From Variovorax paradoxus (GTDB lineage: Bacteria; Pseudomonadota; Gammaproteobacteria; Burkholderiales; Burkholderiaceae_C): a stretch of 64,000 nucleotides of DNA. The stretch spans positions 4,340,001-4,404,000 of the forward strand of contig CP063166.1 in the NCBI GenBank assembly GCA_016806145.1. The letters run 5' to 3'. The notes under the pieces are model-generated. The model saw only the letters and a program-made list of their open reading frames with translations, was not told the DNA's origin and did no database searches. Shown here in pieces: positions 45,269-52,352 of this stretch. Both the position numbers and the translations under genes were made by a program. Position 1 is the stretch's first letter, and every line of letters starts with the position of its first letter.

Positions 45269-46126
45269 TTATTCGCGCGCTTCGGGAACGGGTGCCTCGT
45301 CGGCCGCGCGCTTGTTGCGCGGCGACAGGAAAGCCTTGATGCGCTCCCCGCTCTCCTCGCCGTAGAGGCTCGCGACCGAGGACTCGCGCTCGGCATCGAG
45401 CTGTTCGCGCCGGCTGCGTCCGCGCGCCGCATGCACGAGCTGCTTGGTGCGCGCTTGCGCCTCGAACGGGCCGCGCGCCAGCCGCTGGGCCCACTCGATC
45501 GCCTCGGCGCAGGCCTCGCCGGCCGGCACCACCTTGTTGACCACGCCCCAGCCGTGCAGCCGCCGCGCCGTGCAGGGCTCGTCGTCGAGCAGCAGCTCGA
45601 GCGCGGCCTGCGGCGGCAGCGCGCGGGCCAGCGAATCGGTGGCGCCGCCGTCGGGCGTCAGGCCCATGCTGACGAAGGAGGTGAAGAACTTCGCGTCCTC
45701 GGCCGCCACGACCAGGTCGCAGGCCAGGGCCAGCGAGAAGCCGCCTCCGGCCGCCGCGCCCTCGACCGCGGCGATGACCGGCTGCGGCGCCGCCTCGATC
45801 GCGAGGATCCAGTCGTGCAGCGCCGCCAGGTGCTCGTGCTGCTCGGCGGCCGGCAGCCGGCGCTGCCGCGACAGGCGCCGCAGGTCGCCGCCGCCGCTGA
45901 AATGTTCGCCCTCGCCGCACAGCACGATGGCGCGCACGGTGCGAAAGCCCGCGGCGTCGCGCATGACCTTGGCGGCGGCGCGATAGACCGAGGGGCTGAG
46001 CGCATTGCGCGCGCCGGGGTTGCTGAGCGTCAGCACCAGCACCGGGCCGTCGCGGTGGGTCTTGAGCCGCGCGGCGGAGCTGCCGCCGACATGGCTGCTG
46101 GTGATGGCCGGAACGGCGGCGGTCAT
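45269..46126 (-). CDS. Enoyl-CoA hydratase/isomerase family protein
   Basis: This 285-residue crotonase-fold protein has the CoA-binding NPGARNALSPSVYRAAAKVM, the oxyanion-hole region GEGEHFSGGGDLRRLS and the second catalytic region VEGAAAGGGFSLALACDLVV. The order SFVSMGLTPDGGATDSLARA includes an aspartate in place of one of the glutamates of classical hydratases, so it could be an isomerase or a hydrolase instead of a hydratase. The ATG at 46126 removes a 31-residue, non-homologous extension. It is the last intact chromosomal gene before the prophage-disrupted comEC. Confidence 0.88.
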   Translation of the reverse strand: MTAAVPAITSSHVGGSSAARLKTHRDGPVLVLTLSNPGARNALSPSVYRAAAKVMRDAAGFRTVRAIVLCGEGEHFSGGGDLRRLSRQRRLPAAEQHEHLAALHDWILAIEAAPQPVIAAVEGAAAGGGFSLALACDLVVAAEDAKFFTSFVSMGLTPDGGATDSLARALPPQAALELLLDDEPCTARRLHGWGVVNKVVPAGEACAEAIEWAQRLARGPFEAQARTKQLVHAARGRSRREQLDAERESSVASLYGEESGERIKAFLSPRNKRAADEAPVPEARE

Positions 46127-46272
46127 GGCGCGGCGCCCGCGGGCGAGCGCGGGAAGAAGATCGGGCGGTGGTGCGATGTCATGTGTCCCCTCGATGCGTT
46201 GTCCCTGGCTACAACGCATCGAACGCGGTCCCGCGCGACCTCGCGAGGGTTCGTCCGGCGGGTTTTTAACAA

Positions 46273-46569
46273 CTAGTTCACAGTTTTAACCCCAACAGAT
46301 CGCAGTGCCGCCGGCCGATGCTGCCAATAGCGACGCGCGCGCTCGCGCTCGCAACCCACCTCGGCCGGGCTGGCGCTGCGCCAGTGCGCGGCGCCGCAGC
46401 GCACGTTCTCGACCAGCCGCACGTCGCGCTCGGCATGGCGCGCCACCACCTCGGGCACCGGGTGGCCGAAGCGGTTGCGGTAGCCGGCCTGGACCAGGCC
46501 GATGCGTGGGCGCACCGCGTCGAGGAAGGCGGCGCTCGAGGAGGTCTTGCTGCCGTGGTGCGGCCGCAT
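46273..46569 (-). pseudogene. comEC: C-terminal remnant of the competence DNA-uptake channel gene comEC
   Basis: The 98 codons read RPHHGSKTSSSAAFLDAVRP and VQAGYRNRFGHPVPEVVARH, and end with EVGCERERARRYWQHR, the end of the metallo-beta-lactamase-like domain of ComEC/Rec2. Everything upstream of the PHHGS motif is missing: at 46562-46570 the sequence changes to phage DNA with an integrase gene 109 bp away. The remnant has an ATG supplied by the junction, but a functional product is very unlikely. The N-terminal membrane part, if kept, should lie past the far end of the prophage. Confidence 0.85.
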
Positions 46570-46646
46570 CGCAGGGAATCAACGGGAAACAGCGACGGCC
46601 TCACAGAGGAAGATGCTGTACGCAACCGGGCGAGTTAGAGTACCTC

Positions 46647-46678
46647 CCCGCACAACTTCCCGCACACGATCCCGCACA
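46647..46678 (+). repeat. Three 12-bp-spaced CCCGCACA repeats just before the integrase
   Basis: CCCGCACA occurs at 46647-46654, 46659-46666 and 46671-46678, exactly 12 bp apart, and the last copy runs into the integrase ATG. Such short direct repeats near an integrase commonly bind the N-terminal arm-type domain of the enzyme or its excisionase, so they are candidate arm sites of the left attachment region. Confidence 0.6.
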
Positions 46679-47622
46679 TGGCCTACATCAGAGAGTTCCG
46701 AGACGGCTACCGCGCCGAGGTTCAGAAGCACGGCATCCGCAAGACCAAGGTCTTTCGCAACAAGCGGGACGCGATGAAGTGGGCCAGGGACACCGAACTG
46801 AGCCTTGACGCCCTCAAAGGCTCTGGTGGCATGACGTTCGGCGAGGCCATCACGAAGTACCTGCCGACGGTGCCCACTGACAAGGCACCAGGCGCCGCTG
46901 AGTGGGAGGAGCGCCGGCTTCTGGAGATGACCGAATTTTTCGGAGAGCAAACGCCCATCGCAAACATCTCAAGCGTCCGGCTGGGCGAGTGGCGAGACAA
47001 GCGATTGAAACAGGTCAGCGGCTCGACAGTGATCCGACAGTTCAGCGTGCTGCGCAGCCTGTTCCGCACTGCGACCGAAGACTGGAAGGTGCTGGCCTCG
47101 AACCCTTGCGACGGTGTGAGGCTGCCTCAGCACAACCCGCCCAGACATCAAACTTGGACATGGCCCCTCATCAAGCGGGTGCTGCGCGCGGAGAACCGTA
47201 ACGAGCGCGAGCAGGAAACCATTCGAGCGTTTCACATCGCACTGCACACGGGCATGCGCCTCAACGAGATCTTGAGGGCGCGGCTTGTCGGGAGGGTCGC
47301 TGTGCTCGAGCGCGACAAGTCCAGCGGCAGGGCCTCTCCACCGGTGAAGGTCCCGCTTGCGCGCAAGGGAGCAGCGCTGTTCGCCAAGTACGGGAAATTC
47401 ACCCTCTCACCCGGCAACGCGAGCGCGACCTTCTCTGACATGACCGACGAGTTGCTGATCGACGGCCTCACCTTTCACGACACGCGCGCCTTCGCCCTGA
47501 CGATGCTCTCTCGACGGATGGACGTGATGACGCTTGCCAGGATCAGCAGGCACAAGAATCTCAAGACTCTGATGGACGCTTACTACCGAGAGACTGCCGA
47601 GCAGATCGCGGCGCGGATCTAG
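46678..47622 (+). CDS. int: Phage tyrosine integrase
   Basis: This 314-residue tyrosine recombinase integrates and excises the prophage. The N-terminal part is a small arm-type DNA-binding domain (MAYIREFRDGYRAEVQKHGI), followed by a SAM-like core-binding domain (residues 50-145). The catalytic residues are visible: Arg194 in HTGMRLNEIL, His267 and Arg270 in FHDTRAFAL, His292 in ISRHKNLKTL, and the nucleophile Tyr302 or Tyr303 in DAYYRET. It sits at the prophage end next to the disrupted comEC and converges on the lysis genes with a 4-bp overlap of stops. The short spacing to the direct repeats suggests autoregulation. Confidence 0.95.
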   Translation: MAYIREFRDGYRAEVQKHGIRKTKVFRNKRDAMKWARDTELSLDALKGSGGMTFGEAITKYLPTVPTDKAPGAAEWEERRLLEMTEFFGEQTPIANISSVRLGEWRDKRLKQVSGSTVIRQFSVLRSLFRTATEDWKVLASNPCDGVRLPQHNPPRHQTWTWPLIKRVLRAENRNEREQETIRAFHIALHTGMRLNEILRARLVGRVAVLERDKSSGRASPPVKVPLARKGAALFAKYGKFTLSPGNASATFSDMTDELLIDGLTFHDTRAFALTMLSRRMDVMTLARISRHKNLKTLMDAYYRETAEQIAARI

Positions 47623-48107
47623 CGCGCCGTCAGTGCGTCGTAGGAGCGCTCGCAGAGGGCGCCGGCCGATCCTCGCTCTCCAGCAAGCCGCGCCAGATCT
47701 TCCGATCTCTGCTCAAGGCGGCCGAACACGTCGGCAAACACCACGAGGGGGTCGGGGGCTGCCGGGCCTGCGGTGGCAGGGGCGGGATTCGGGCAGGCTC
47801 GCTGGACGTAGCGGATGGCAGGCTGCTGCAGCCGGCTGTCAGGCAGAGCAGCAGCATCGCGAGCTTCGGCGCGAAAAACTGGTTGGGCATCTTCAACTTC
47901 CTTCGTGACGGCCGCGGCGCGGCGCTGTTCTTCGGTGCGCTGGGCTTTGTCGGCCAGGATGCGGGCCTCCTGCTGCGCCAGCTTGTAGGCGTCGAACTCC
48001 CCGCGCAGCGACGCGCGGCCGGCGCGGTAGAGGAAGAAGCCAGCCAGGGCCAAGGCGACGGCCACGGCAGCGGCTATCCACATCCGCGGGTTCAGGAGCG
48101 CAGCCAT
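47619..48107 (-). CDS. Rz: Rz-like i-spanin
   Basis: This 162-residue protein has one N-terminal membrane helix (RMWIAAAVAVALALAGFFLY) and a long coiled periplasmic part rich in Ala, Glu, Arg and Gln (KLAQQEARILADKAQRTEEQ). This is the i-spanin layout: it spans the periplasm and, with the outer-membrane lipoprotein Rz1, fuses the two membranes in the last lysis step. I chose the ATG at 48107, which puts the helix at the N-terminus. It follows the endolysin and is the last gene before the integrase. Confidence 0.8.
   Translation of the reverse strand: MAALLNPRMWIAAAVAVALALAGFFLYRAGRASLRGEFDAYKLAQQEARILADKAQRTEEQRRAAAVTKEVEDAQPVFRAEARDAAALPDSRLQQPAIRYVQRACPNPAPATAGPAAPDPLVVFADVFGRLEQRSEDLARLAGERGSAGALCERSYDALTAR
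47630..47890 (-). CDS. Rz1: Rz1-like o-spanin lipoprotein nested inside Rz in another frame
   Basis: This 86-residue protein is encoded wholly within the Rz gene. It has a signal peptide and lipobox (LAMLLLCLTAGC, Cys near 21) and a proline-rich mature part (ARIPPLPPQARQPPTPSW), which is exactly the form of Rz1 in lambda-like phages. The ATG at 47890 is preferred; a TTG two codons earlier is open. It has been displaced from the usual automated gene call because it is nested. Confidence 0.8.
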   Translation of the reverse strand: MPNQFFAPKLAMLLLCLTAGCSSLPSATSSEPARIPPLPPQARQPPTPSWCLPTCSAALSRDRKIWRGLLESEDRPAPSASAPTTH

Positions 48108-48160
48108 GGGCACCTCGGCGACGTGTGGCCCTCGCCGCCGCACAGGCAGCACCACTTCAT
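48092..48160 (-). CDS. 22-residue zinc-knuckle mini-protein between endolysin and Rz
   Basis: This tiny reading frame encodes MKWCCLCGGEGHTSPRCPWL and two more residues. Cys4, Cys7, His12 and Cys17 fit a CX2CX4HX4C zinc-knuckle exactly. Its ATG overlaps the endolysin stop (ATGA), so it would be translated by coupling, and its 3' end overlaps the Rz start. Function is unknown; zinc knuckles usually bind single-stranded nucleic acid or mediate contacts. It is shorter than most gene finders accept. The perfect spacing and the coupled position are the arguments that it is real. Confidence 0.6.
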   Translation of the reverse strand: MKWCCLCGGEGHTSPRCPWLRS

Positions 48161-48735
48161 GCGAGCCCCAGCGCCTTGCGCGCGGCCTCGCAGAGCGCCA
48201 GGCGGTCCGCCCAGCCGTTCGAGTCGCCCACGGCCGGCGTGGCCCGGCCACGGTTGATGATGTCGCAGACGTGATCGAAGTTGCCGAGGTCGGCCACTGG
48301 GTTCAGGCCCTTCATGTCCCAGTGGTCGCAAGCCGAGAGCGCGGCCCATTGCGTCTCGGCCAGCTTTTCTGGCTCGGCGACGAAGTCGGGCACGTCAGGG
48401 AAGCGGGCGCGCAGCCGTTCGAGCACCGCCGCATGGTTGTACCGGCCCGTGACCTGGATCAAGCCGTGGCCGCGGAAGCGCTTGCCGTCGCCGGGCTGCG
48501 TGTTCCCGAGGTCCGCCCTGCCCTCGTACCGGATCTGCGCCGGCGTGGGGCCCCAGAGCTCGGTCGTGTACTCCAGCCGGCCCGACTCATGCCCGACGTT
48601 GGCTAGGAACATCATCTGCCGAACCGGCGTGTCGATGCCGTAGAAGGCCATGCCGGCCGACAGGGCGTCGGCAAACAAGCGCGCACGCTCGAGCCGCGCG
48701 CCGGTGCAGCGCGCAAGAAGGGTTGCATCCATCAT
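48157..48735 (-). CDS. Phage endolysin, GH19 chitinase-like
   Basis: This 192-residue cytoplasmic muramidase of the GH19 family digests peptidoglycan at the end of infection. The catalytic glutamates lie in NVGHESGRLEYTTELWGP (residues 45-65), the substrate-binding part is KRFRGHGLIQVTGRYNH, and the second half has HVCDIINRGRATPAVGD. There is no signal peptide, so it depends on the holin for release. A GGGAGA ribosome site lies 6 bases before the ATG pair at 48735/48732. It overlaps the holin gene. Confidence 0.9.
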   Translation of the reverse strand: MMDATLLARCTGARLERARLFADALSAGMAFYGIDTPVRQMMFLANVGHESGRLEYTTELWGPTPAQIRYEGRADLGNTQPGDGKRFRGHGLIQVTGRYNHAAVLERLRARFPDVPDFVAEPEKLAETQWAALSACDHWDMKGLNPVADLGNFDHVCDIINRGRATPAVGDSNGWADRLALCEAARKALGLA

Positions 48736-49229
48736 TTTTCTCCCAGAGGTGCAGCCACCGAAGGCGGCGGGTCGACAGGCGCACCGCCGCGCAGCTTGCT
48801 GCTCGCGTTGGCGATGGCATCGGAAGCGAAGCGGTCCAGCACGCCGAGCCACCGGCCGCGGGAGAAGCCGGCCCAGAGGATCAGCAGCACGCGAAGGTCG
48901 TGGACGATGGTGGGCAGCTTGAGGAAGTCGCCCATGGCGCCGGCCGCGGCGTTGTAGCCCTGGATCGCGAGGTACATGGCGGCGCCGCCGATCAGCGCCA
49001 CGACCAAGTCCTTGAGCAGCAGCGCCTTGACGTTGCCCACCAGCGCGCGTTCAGACACGAGCGTGAAGATCGTGCGCGCGGCACCGCCGAGCAGGCCGGC
49101 CGAGGCCGCGAAGATCAGCGACAGCCAGTCGTAGGCGATCACGTCCTGGGCAAACGACGTGCTGGCATGGCTCAGGGCCGTGTAGCAGACGATCCAAAGG
49201 TAGATGGCCACGTTAACGGGACGCTGCAT
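48732..49229 (-). CDS. Putative phage holin
   Basis: This 165-residue membrane protein has three hydrophobic stretches (LSLIFAASAGLLGGAARTIF, LLLKDLVVALIGGAAMYLAI and LRVLLILWAGFSRGRWLGVL) and a charged, proline-containing C-terminus. The position directly before the endolysin and the three-helix form fit a class I holin, which forms lesions in the inner membrane to let the endolysin out. It overlaps the next upstream gene, which also encodes a membrane protein, so which of the two is the holin cannot be decided from sequence. Confidence 0.7.
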   Translation of the reverse strand: MQRPVNVAIYLWIVCYTALSHASTSFAQDVIAYDWLSLIFAASAGLLGGAARTIFTLVSERALVGNVKALLLKDLVVALIGGAAMYLAIQGYNAAAGAMGDFLKLPTIVHDLRVLLILWAGFSRGRWLGVLDRFASDAIANASSKLRGGAPVDPPPSVAAPLGEK

Positions 49230-49773
49230 CGAAGGTCTCCCTCATTTGTTGTGCGTTGACTGAGAAGGCGAAGATCCCGCCGATGAAGAGCGACACCATG
49301 GCCCGAATGCCGTAGGCCCACTCGAGGCCGCCGACATCGAGGCGCACCGCGCGGTTGGCCAGGACCATCCATGTGCATGCGGCAACGATGGCGGCCCAGG
49401 CGGCAGCAGTGCGAAAGCACTTCCGGTGCAGGATGTCGGGCTTGAAGATCAGCGTGAACAGGTGCGGCAGCGCCGCGGCGAAAGCCAGCCCGAAGGCTCC
49501 GACCACGCACCACCTCGAGTAAGCGATTGAGCTCACTCGGCTGATGAGCGCATCGGGCACCCAGAACAGGTAGAAGATCGGCTCGGCCAGCAGCAGCAGA
49601 AACACCGCTGTGATGAACGAAGCCTGCAGCCGCACCTCCGCGCGATCTTGGTTCCGCGGCAGGCTCGGTGCCCATGCGACGTAGTCCCGAAGGTTCTCGA
49701 CGTACACCAGCATCGCAGTGCCCAGGAAGCTCTGGGCGATGCCGTCCCAGAGCCGAGCGATCAGCTTTCGCAT
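49213..49773 (-). CDS. Phage membrane protein of unknown function (possible second holin or antiholin)
   Basis: This 186-residue protein has four hydrophobic stretches, including QASFITAVFLLLLAEPIFYL, CVVGAFGLAFAAALPHLFTL and TAAAWAAIVAACTWMVLA. It lies between the tail-fibre gene and the holin gene and overlaps the holin gene by 17 bases. I do not recognise the family. Its position and membrane nature suggest a part in lysis control, for example as antiholin, or in superinfection exclusion. Confidence 0.65.
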   Translation of the reverse strand: MRKLIARLWDGIAQSFLGTAMLVYVENLRDYVAWAPSLPRNQDRAEVRLQASFITAVFLLLLAEPIFYLFWVPDALISRVSSIAYSRWCVVGAFGLAFAAALPHLFTLIFKPDILHRKCFRTAAAWAAIVAACTWMVLANRAVRLDVGGLEWAYGIRAMVSLFIGGIFAFSVNAQQMRETFDAASR

Positions 49774-49788
49774 GTGGACCTTTCAGGC

Positions 49789-49813
49789 AAAAGAAAACCC
49801 GCCGAGGCGGGTT
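49789..49813 (-). terminator. Intrinsic terminator after the tail-fibre gene
   Basis: On the minus strand AACCCGCC and GGCGGGTT form an 8-bp stem with a short loop, followed by TTCTTTT. It lies 38 bases past the tail-fibre stop and before the membrane protein gene, so the lysis cassette may have its own promoter or rely on read-through. Confidence 0.78.
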
Positions 49814-49850
49814 GCTGGTGGGCCGACCACGTCGGCTATTGGCTGGTTGC

Positions 49851-52289
49851 TCATGCAGCGCCCCGAAAACCGCGAGCCATCTTGTGCAGCAGGTTCGAGC
49901 GGATCGATTGGGTCTGCGACGTCGACGCCGTCGAGGGTGGCATCAGCACGATCGGCTTGATTCCGGCTTTGCTCAGTCGATCGCAGATGGCTTGCATGTT
50001 GGCGTACCAACGGGTGTCGTTGGTCGAGCCCTTCTTGCCGCCGGCACTCTTGACCTTGTTGACCCACATATTCACCGGGTCGAAGTCATAGGCCGAGTCG
50101 GTGTCCGCGTCGTAGGCAGTGCGCGAGTTGCTGTCGTTGATCGCGAAGTTGATGAGACAGTGCGTTGGCCGGGGACTGAGTGCCAGTATCTTGTCAACCC
50201 AGTAGAGGCCCCATTCCGACGTCTGACCACCTTTGCTCATGTTGAGCGTGGTCACGCTGACGCCTTGAGTGGCAAGCTGCGTGCGCAAACGCTCGGACGT
50301 GAACTGCATGCCGTCCGCCGTCGATCCGTCCGGCCGCAGCGGCGGGACCTCTCCGCCGACGGCAACCGGATAGGCGCCCCACGAATCCATGAGGAAGGCC
50401 ACCACGTCGCTCGATTTGAAGAACCCGCTGGTCGGCGTCGCTGCGGACTTGGTGTACGCATAGACGGCACAAAGCCGCAGAGCCGTGGGCTTCGTTTCCG
50501 CATTGATCAGGCGAACGGTGAGGGTGCTGTAGCCGGCGAAGTCCGCAAAAACGTAGTTCACGCGGCCCGCCTCGTAGGCCTGATCGTGGATCGTGACACC
50601 ATCCCCCAACACGACGATTCGGGCTTTCCCGTCAAAGGTCTGGCTCGTGCCGTCGACGCTGCTCGTATAGAGGCCAGTCCGCGCGGCCATCACAATTTCA
50701 AGGAAGCCCGTGTTTCGACCAGCAGGAATGGTGAACTCGATACCGTCTCCCGCAGCGGCGGACGTGATGTCGTAGCCGTATCCTAGGTACTGGGTCGGTT
50801 GGCCAACGACGCCATCACCAGCGACGCCGACGTTGTATTGCGGATCGGTCCTGGTCTGGCAAAGCTTCGCGAGGTTGGTTGTGCCCGGCACGAAGCCGCC
50901 GAAGCCAGCATTCCCGAGCTTGGTAATCGCAACCTTCAGCGTAGTGTTGTCGAGTGCGTAGATATTGGCATTCGCGGCTGACGGCGTGCTGCACGTCGGA
51001 GGGTGGTACTCGAAGATGGTCGACTTCTTGTACGCATACCGCTGCGTGCGGCTGATGATGAAGTCCGCGAGGCCCTTTTGTGCCAGTCGGCTCAAGTGCT
51101 GGGTGTTGGCGCTGTCCCACATGCCCTGAGCGTTGCCGAGGGTGGCGGGAAGTGTCCCGATGACCGTGACCACGTCGCCCGCCACGCTCTTGCAGACGAA
51201 GCTGGTGATCTCACCCGTGGCGGCGTTCTCCACGACCAAGGCGCCGCCGGCGATGAAGTTGGAGCCTCCACCCGATGCGACGGTGAACTGGCTGGCGGAG
51301 TTCCTGGACGCGACCGCGACGGCGTCGAACGTGCTGGGCGTGGCCCAGGATTTCGTGTACTGCCAAAGATTCACGAATAAGGGCGCGGCGGCATCCGTTG
51401 CCAAGTCCAGCTCGCCCACCAAAGCCGCGATTCGCATGTCCGAGGCGAGTTGAGCTGCCGCCAGCGCCGTCAGTGTGACGTCCAGCGGCGTGCCGTTGTT
51501 GTCGACGAACGACGCAGGCAGCTGCACCGGGTGCTGCGACGCGACCTCCTTCAGCTTTTTGATGTTTTGGTCCGCCTGCGCTCCTTGCACGTAGGCGTTC
51601 ACAACCGGCCACTGTTGCGCGCTCACACGCAGATAGCGCGCATTGGCCGGCGCCGTGACGTTCAAGGCTTGGAAGGAAGCCTCCGCGCCACCGAATGCCG
51701 AGATCAAGCTCAGATCTTTGTCGAGCCAGACGTGGCGAGCAGAACCTGTGCACCGCGAATAGACAACGTATTGATGACCGCCAATGACTTCAAGCGGCGG
51801 CGTAGCGCCCCAGTTCGCACTTGCCACCGGCACACCGCTGGCTTGGATGAATCCAGCGAACGTGAACCATGAAGCGTCGTAGTAGAGCTCCGTGACCGAC
51901 TTGATGCGCGTCGCGCTCGCGTTAGGTCCAGCAACTGGCGTAGCGACCGAACTGCTGGTCTTTGTGTAAGCCTGCCATGATCCATCTGCCAAAGGTGCAG
52001 CGAAGCGGCCACCTACAGGAATCGTGGCATCGGCGAGTGCGATGGCAATGCTGTCGCGCGAGTTGATCAGGGACAGCGCTTGGTCACGCGCCATCTCAGT
52101 TGCATTTCGATTTACGCCTGTCTCGGTTACCGCATAGGCGGCGCCGAGATCTTCCTCGATGCCGGCCCACGTCTTCTTCGTGTTGCCGAAGCGGTCCGTC
52201 GCCTCAAGATCGCTGGAGGTCGCGAGGTCCGCGATGTGGTCCACGTCAAGCTTCGCGTTGTTCAGGTCGGTGATGCTTACTGCGGCCAT
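49851..52289 (-). CDS. Phage tail fibre or tailspike with C-terminal SGNH-esterase-like domain
   Basis: This 812-residue protein has an N-terminal part with short coiled and beta segments (TDLNNAKLDVDHIADLAT; residues 1-250) typical of particle-attached fibres. A beta-rich middle follows, and a C-terminal domain (from about residue 635) looks like an SGNH/GDSL hydrolase: VVAFLMDSWGAYP for block I, LNMSKGGQTSEWGLY for block II and CLINFAINDSNSR for block III. Such domains de-acetylate or cleave host surface glycans during attachment. The final catalytic Asp-x-x-His block is not obvious. It is encoded just past the tail-tip protein TipJ, the usual place for the receptor-binding protein. Confidence 0.8.
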   Translation of the reverse strand: MAAVSITDLNNAKLDVDHIADLATSSDLEATDRFGNTKKTWAGIEEDLGAAYAVTETGVNRNATEMARDQALSLINSRDSIAIALADATIPVGGRFAAPLADGSWQAYTKTSSSVATPVAGPNASATRIKSVTELYYDASWFTFAGFIQASGVPVASANWGATPPLEVIGGHQYVVYSRCTGSARHVWLDKDLSLISAFGGAEASFQALNVTAPANARYLRVSAQQWPVVNAYVQGAQADQNIKKLKEVASQHPVQLPASFVDNNGTPLDVTLTALAAAQLASDMRIAALVGELDLATDAAAPLFVNLWQYTKSWATPSTFDAVAVASRNSASQFTVASGGGSNFIAGGALVVENAATGEITSFVCKSVAGDVVTVIGTLPATLGNAQGMWDSANTQHLSRLAQKGLADFIISRTQRYAYKKSTIFEYHPPTCSTPSAANANIYALDNTTLKVAITKLGNAGFGGFVPGTTNLAKLCQTRTDPQYNVGVAGDGVVGQPTQYLGYGYDITSAAAGDGIEFTIPAGRNTGFLEIVMAARTGLYTSSVDGTSQTFDGKARIVVLGDGVTIHDQAYEAGRVNYVFADFAGYSTLTVRLINAETKPTALRLCAVYAYTKSAATPTSGFFKSSDVVAFLMDSWGAYPVAVGGEVPPLRPDGSTADGMQFTSERLRTQLATQGVSVTTLNMSKGGQTSEWGLYWVDKILALSPRPTHCLINFAINDSNSRTAYDADTDSAYDFDPVNMWVNKVKSAGGKKGSTNDTRWYANMQAICDRLSKAGIKPIVLMPPSTASTSQTQSIRSNLLHKMARGFRGAA

Positions 52290-52303
52290 GGCTTTCCTTC
52301 GGG

Positions 52304-52334
52304 CAAAAGAAAAGGCGCCTCGATGGGCGCCTTG
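52304..52334 (-). terminator. Intrinsic terminator between the tail-tip and tail-fibre genes
   Basis: On the minus strand AAGGCGCCCATCGAGGCGCCTT forms a GC stem (AAGGCGCC/GGCGCCTT) with a 6-base loop, followed by TTCTTTTG. It lies 19-49 bases past the tail-tip gene stop and just before the tail-fibre start. Confidence 0.78.
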
Positions 52335-52352
52335 TCGGTGGGTGATCTGTGC

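Noticed and set aside
46273..46569. Independent small gene of 98 codons
   Set aside because: The sequence matches only the end of ComEC and its start codon is created at the phage junction.
46647..46678. Replication origin iterons
   Set aside because: Only three copies are present and there is no initiator gene or AT-rich unwinding region next to them; an integrase-related role fits better.
47619..48251. Longer form of Rz starting at 48251
   Set aside because: The extra 48 residues overlap the end of the endolysin and have an Arg/Pro-rich shadow composition; the start at 48107 places the membrane helix at the N-terminus as in other i-spanins.
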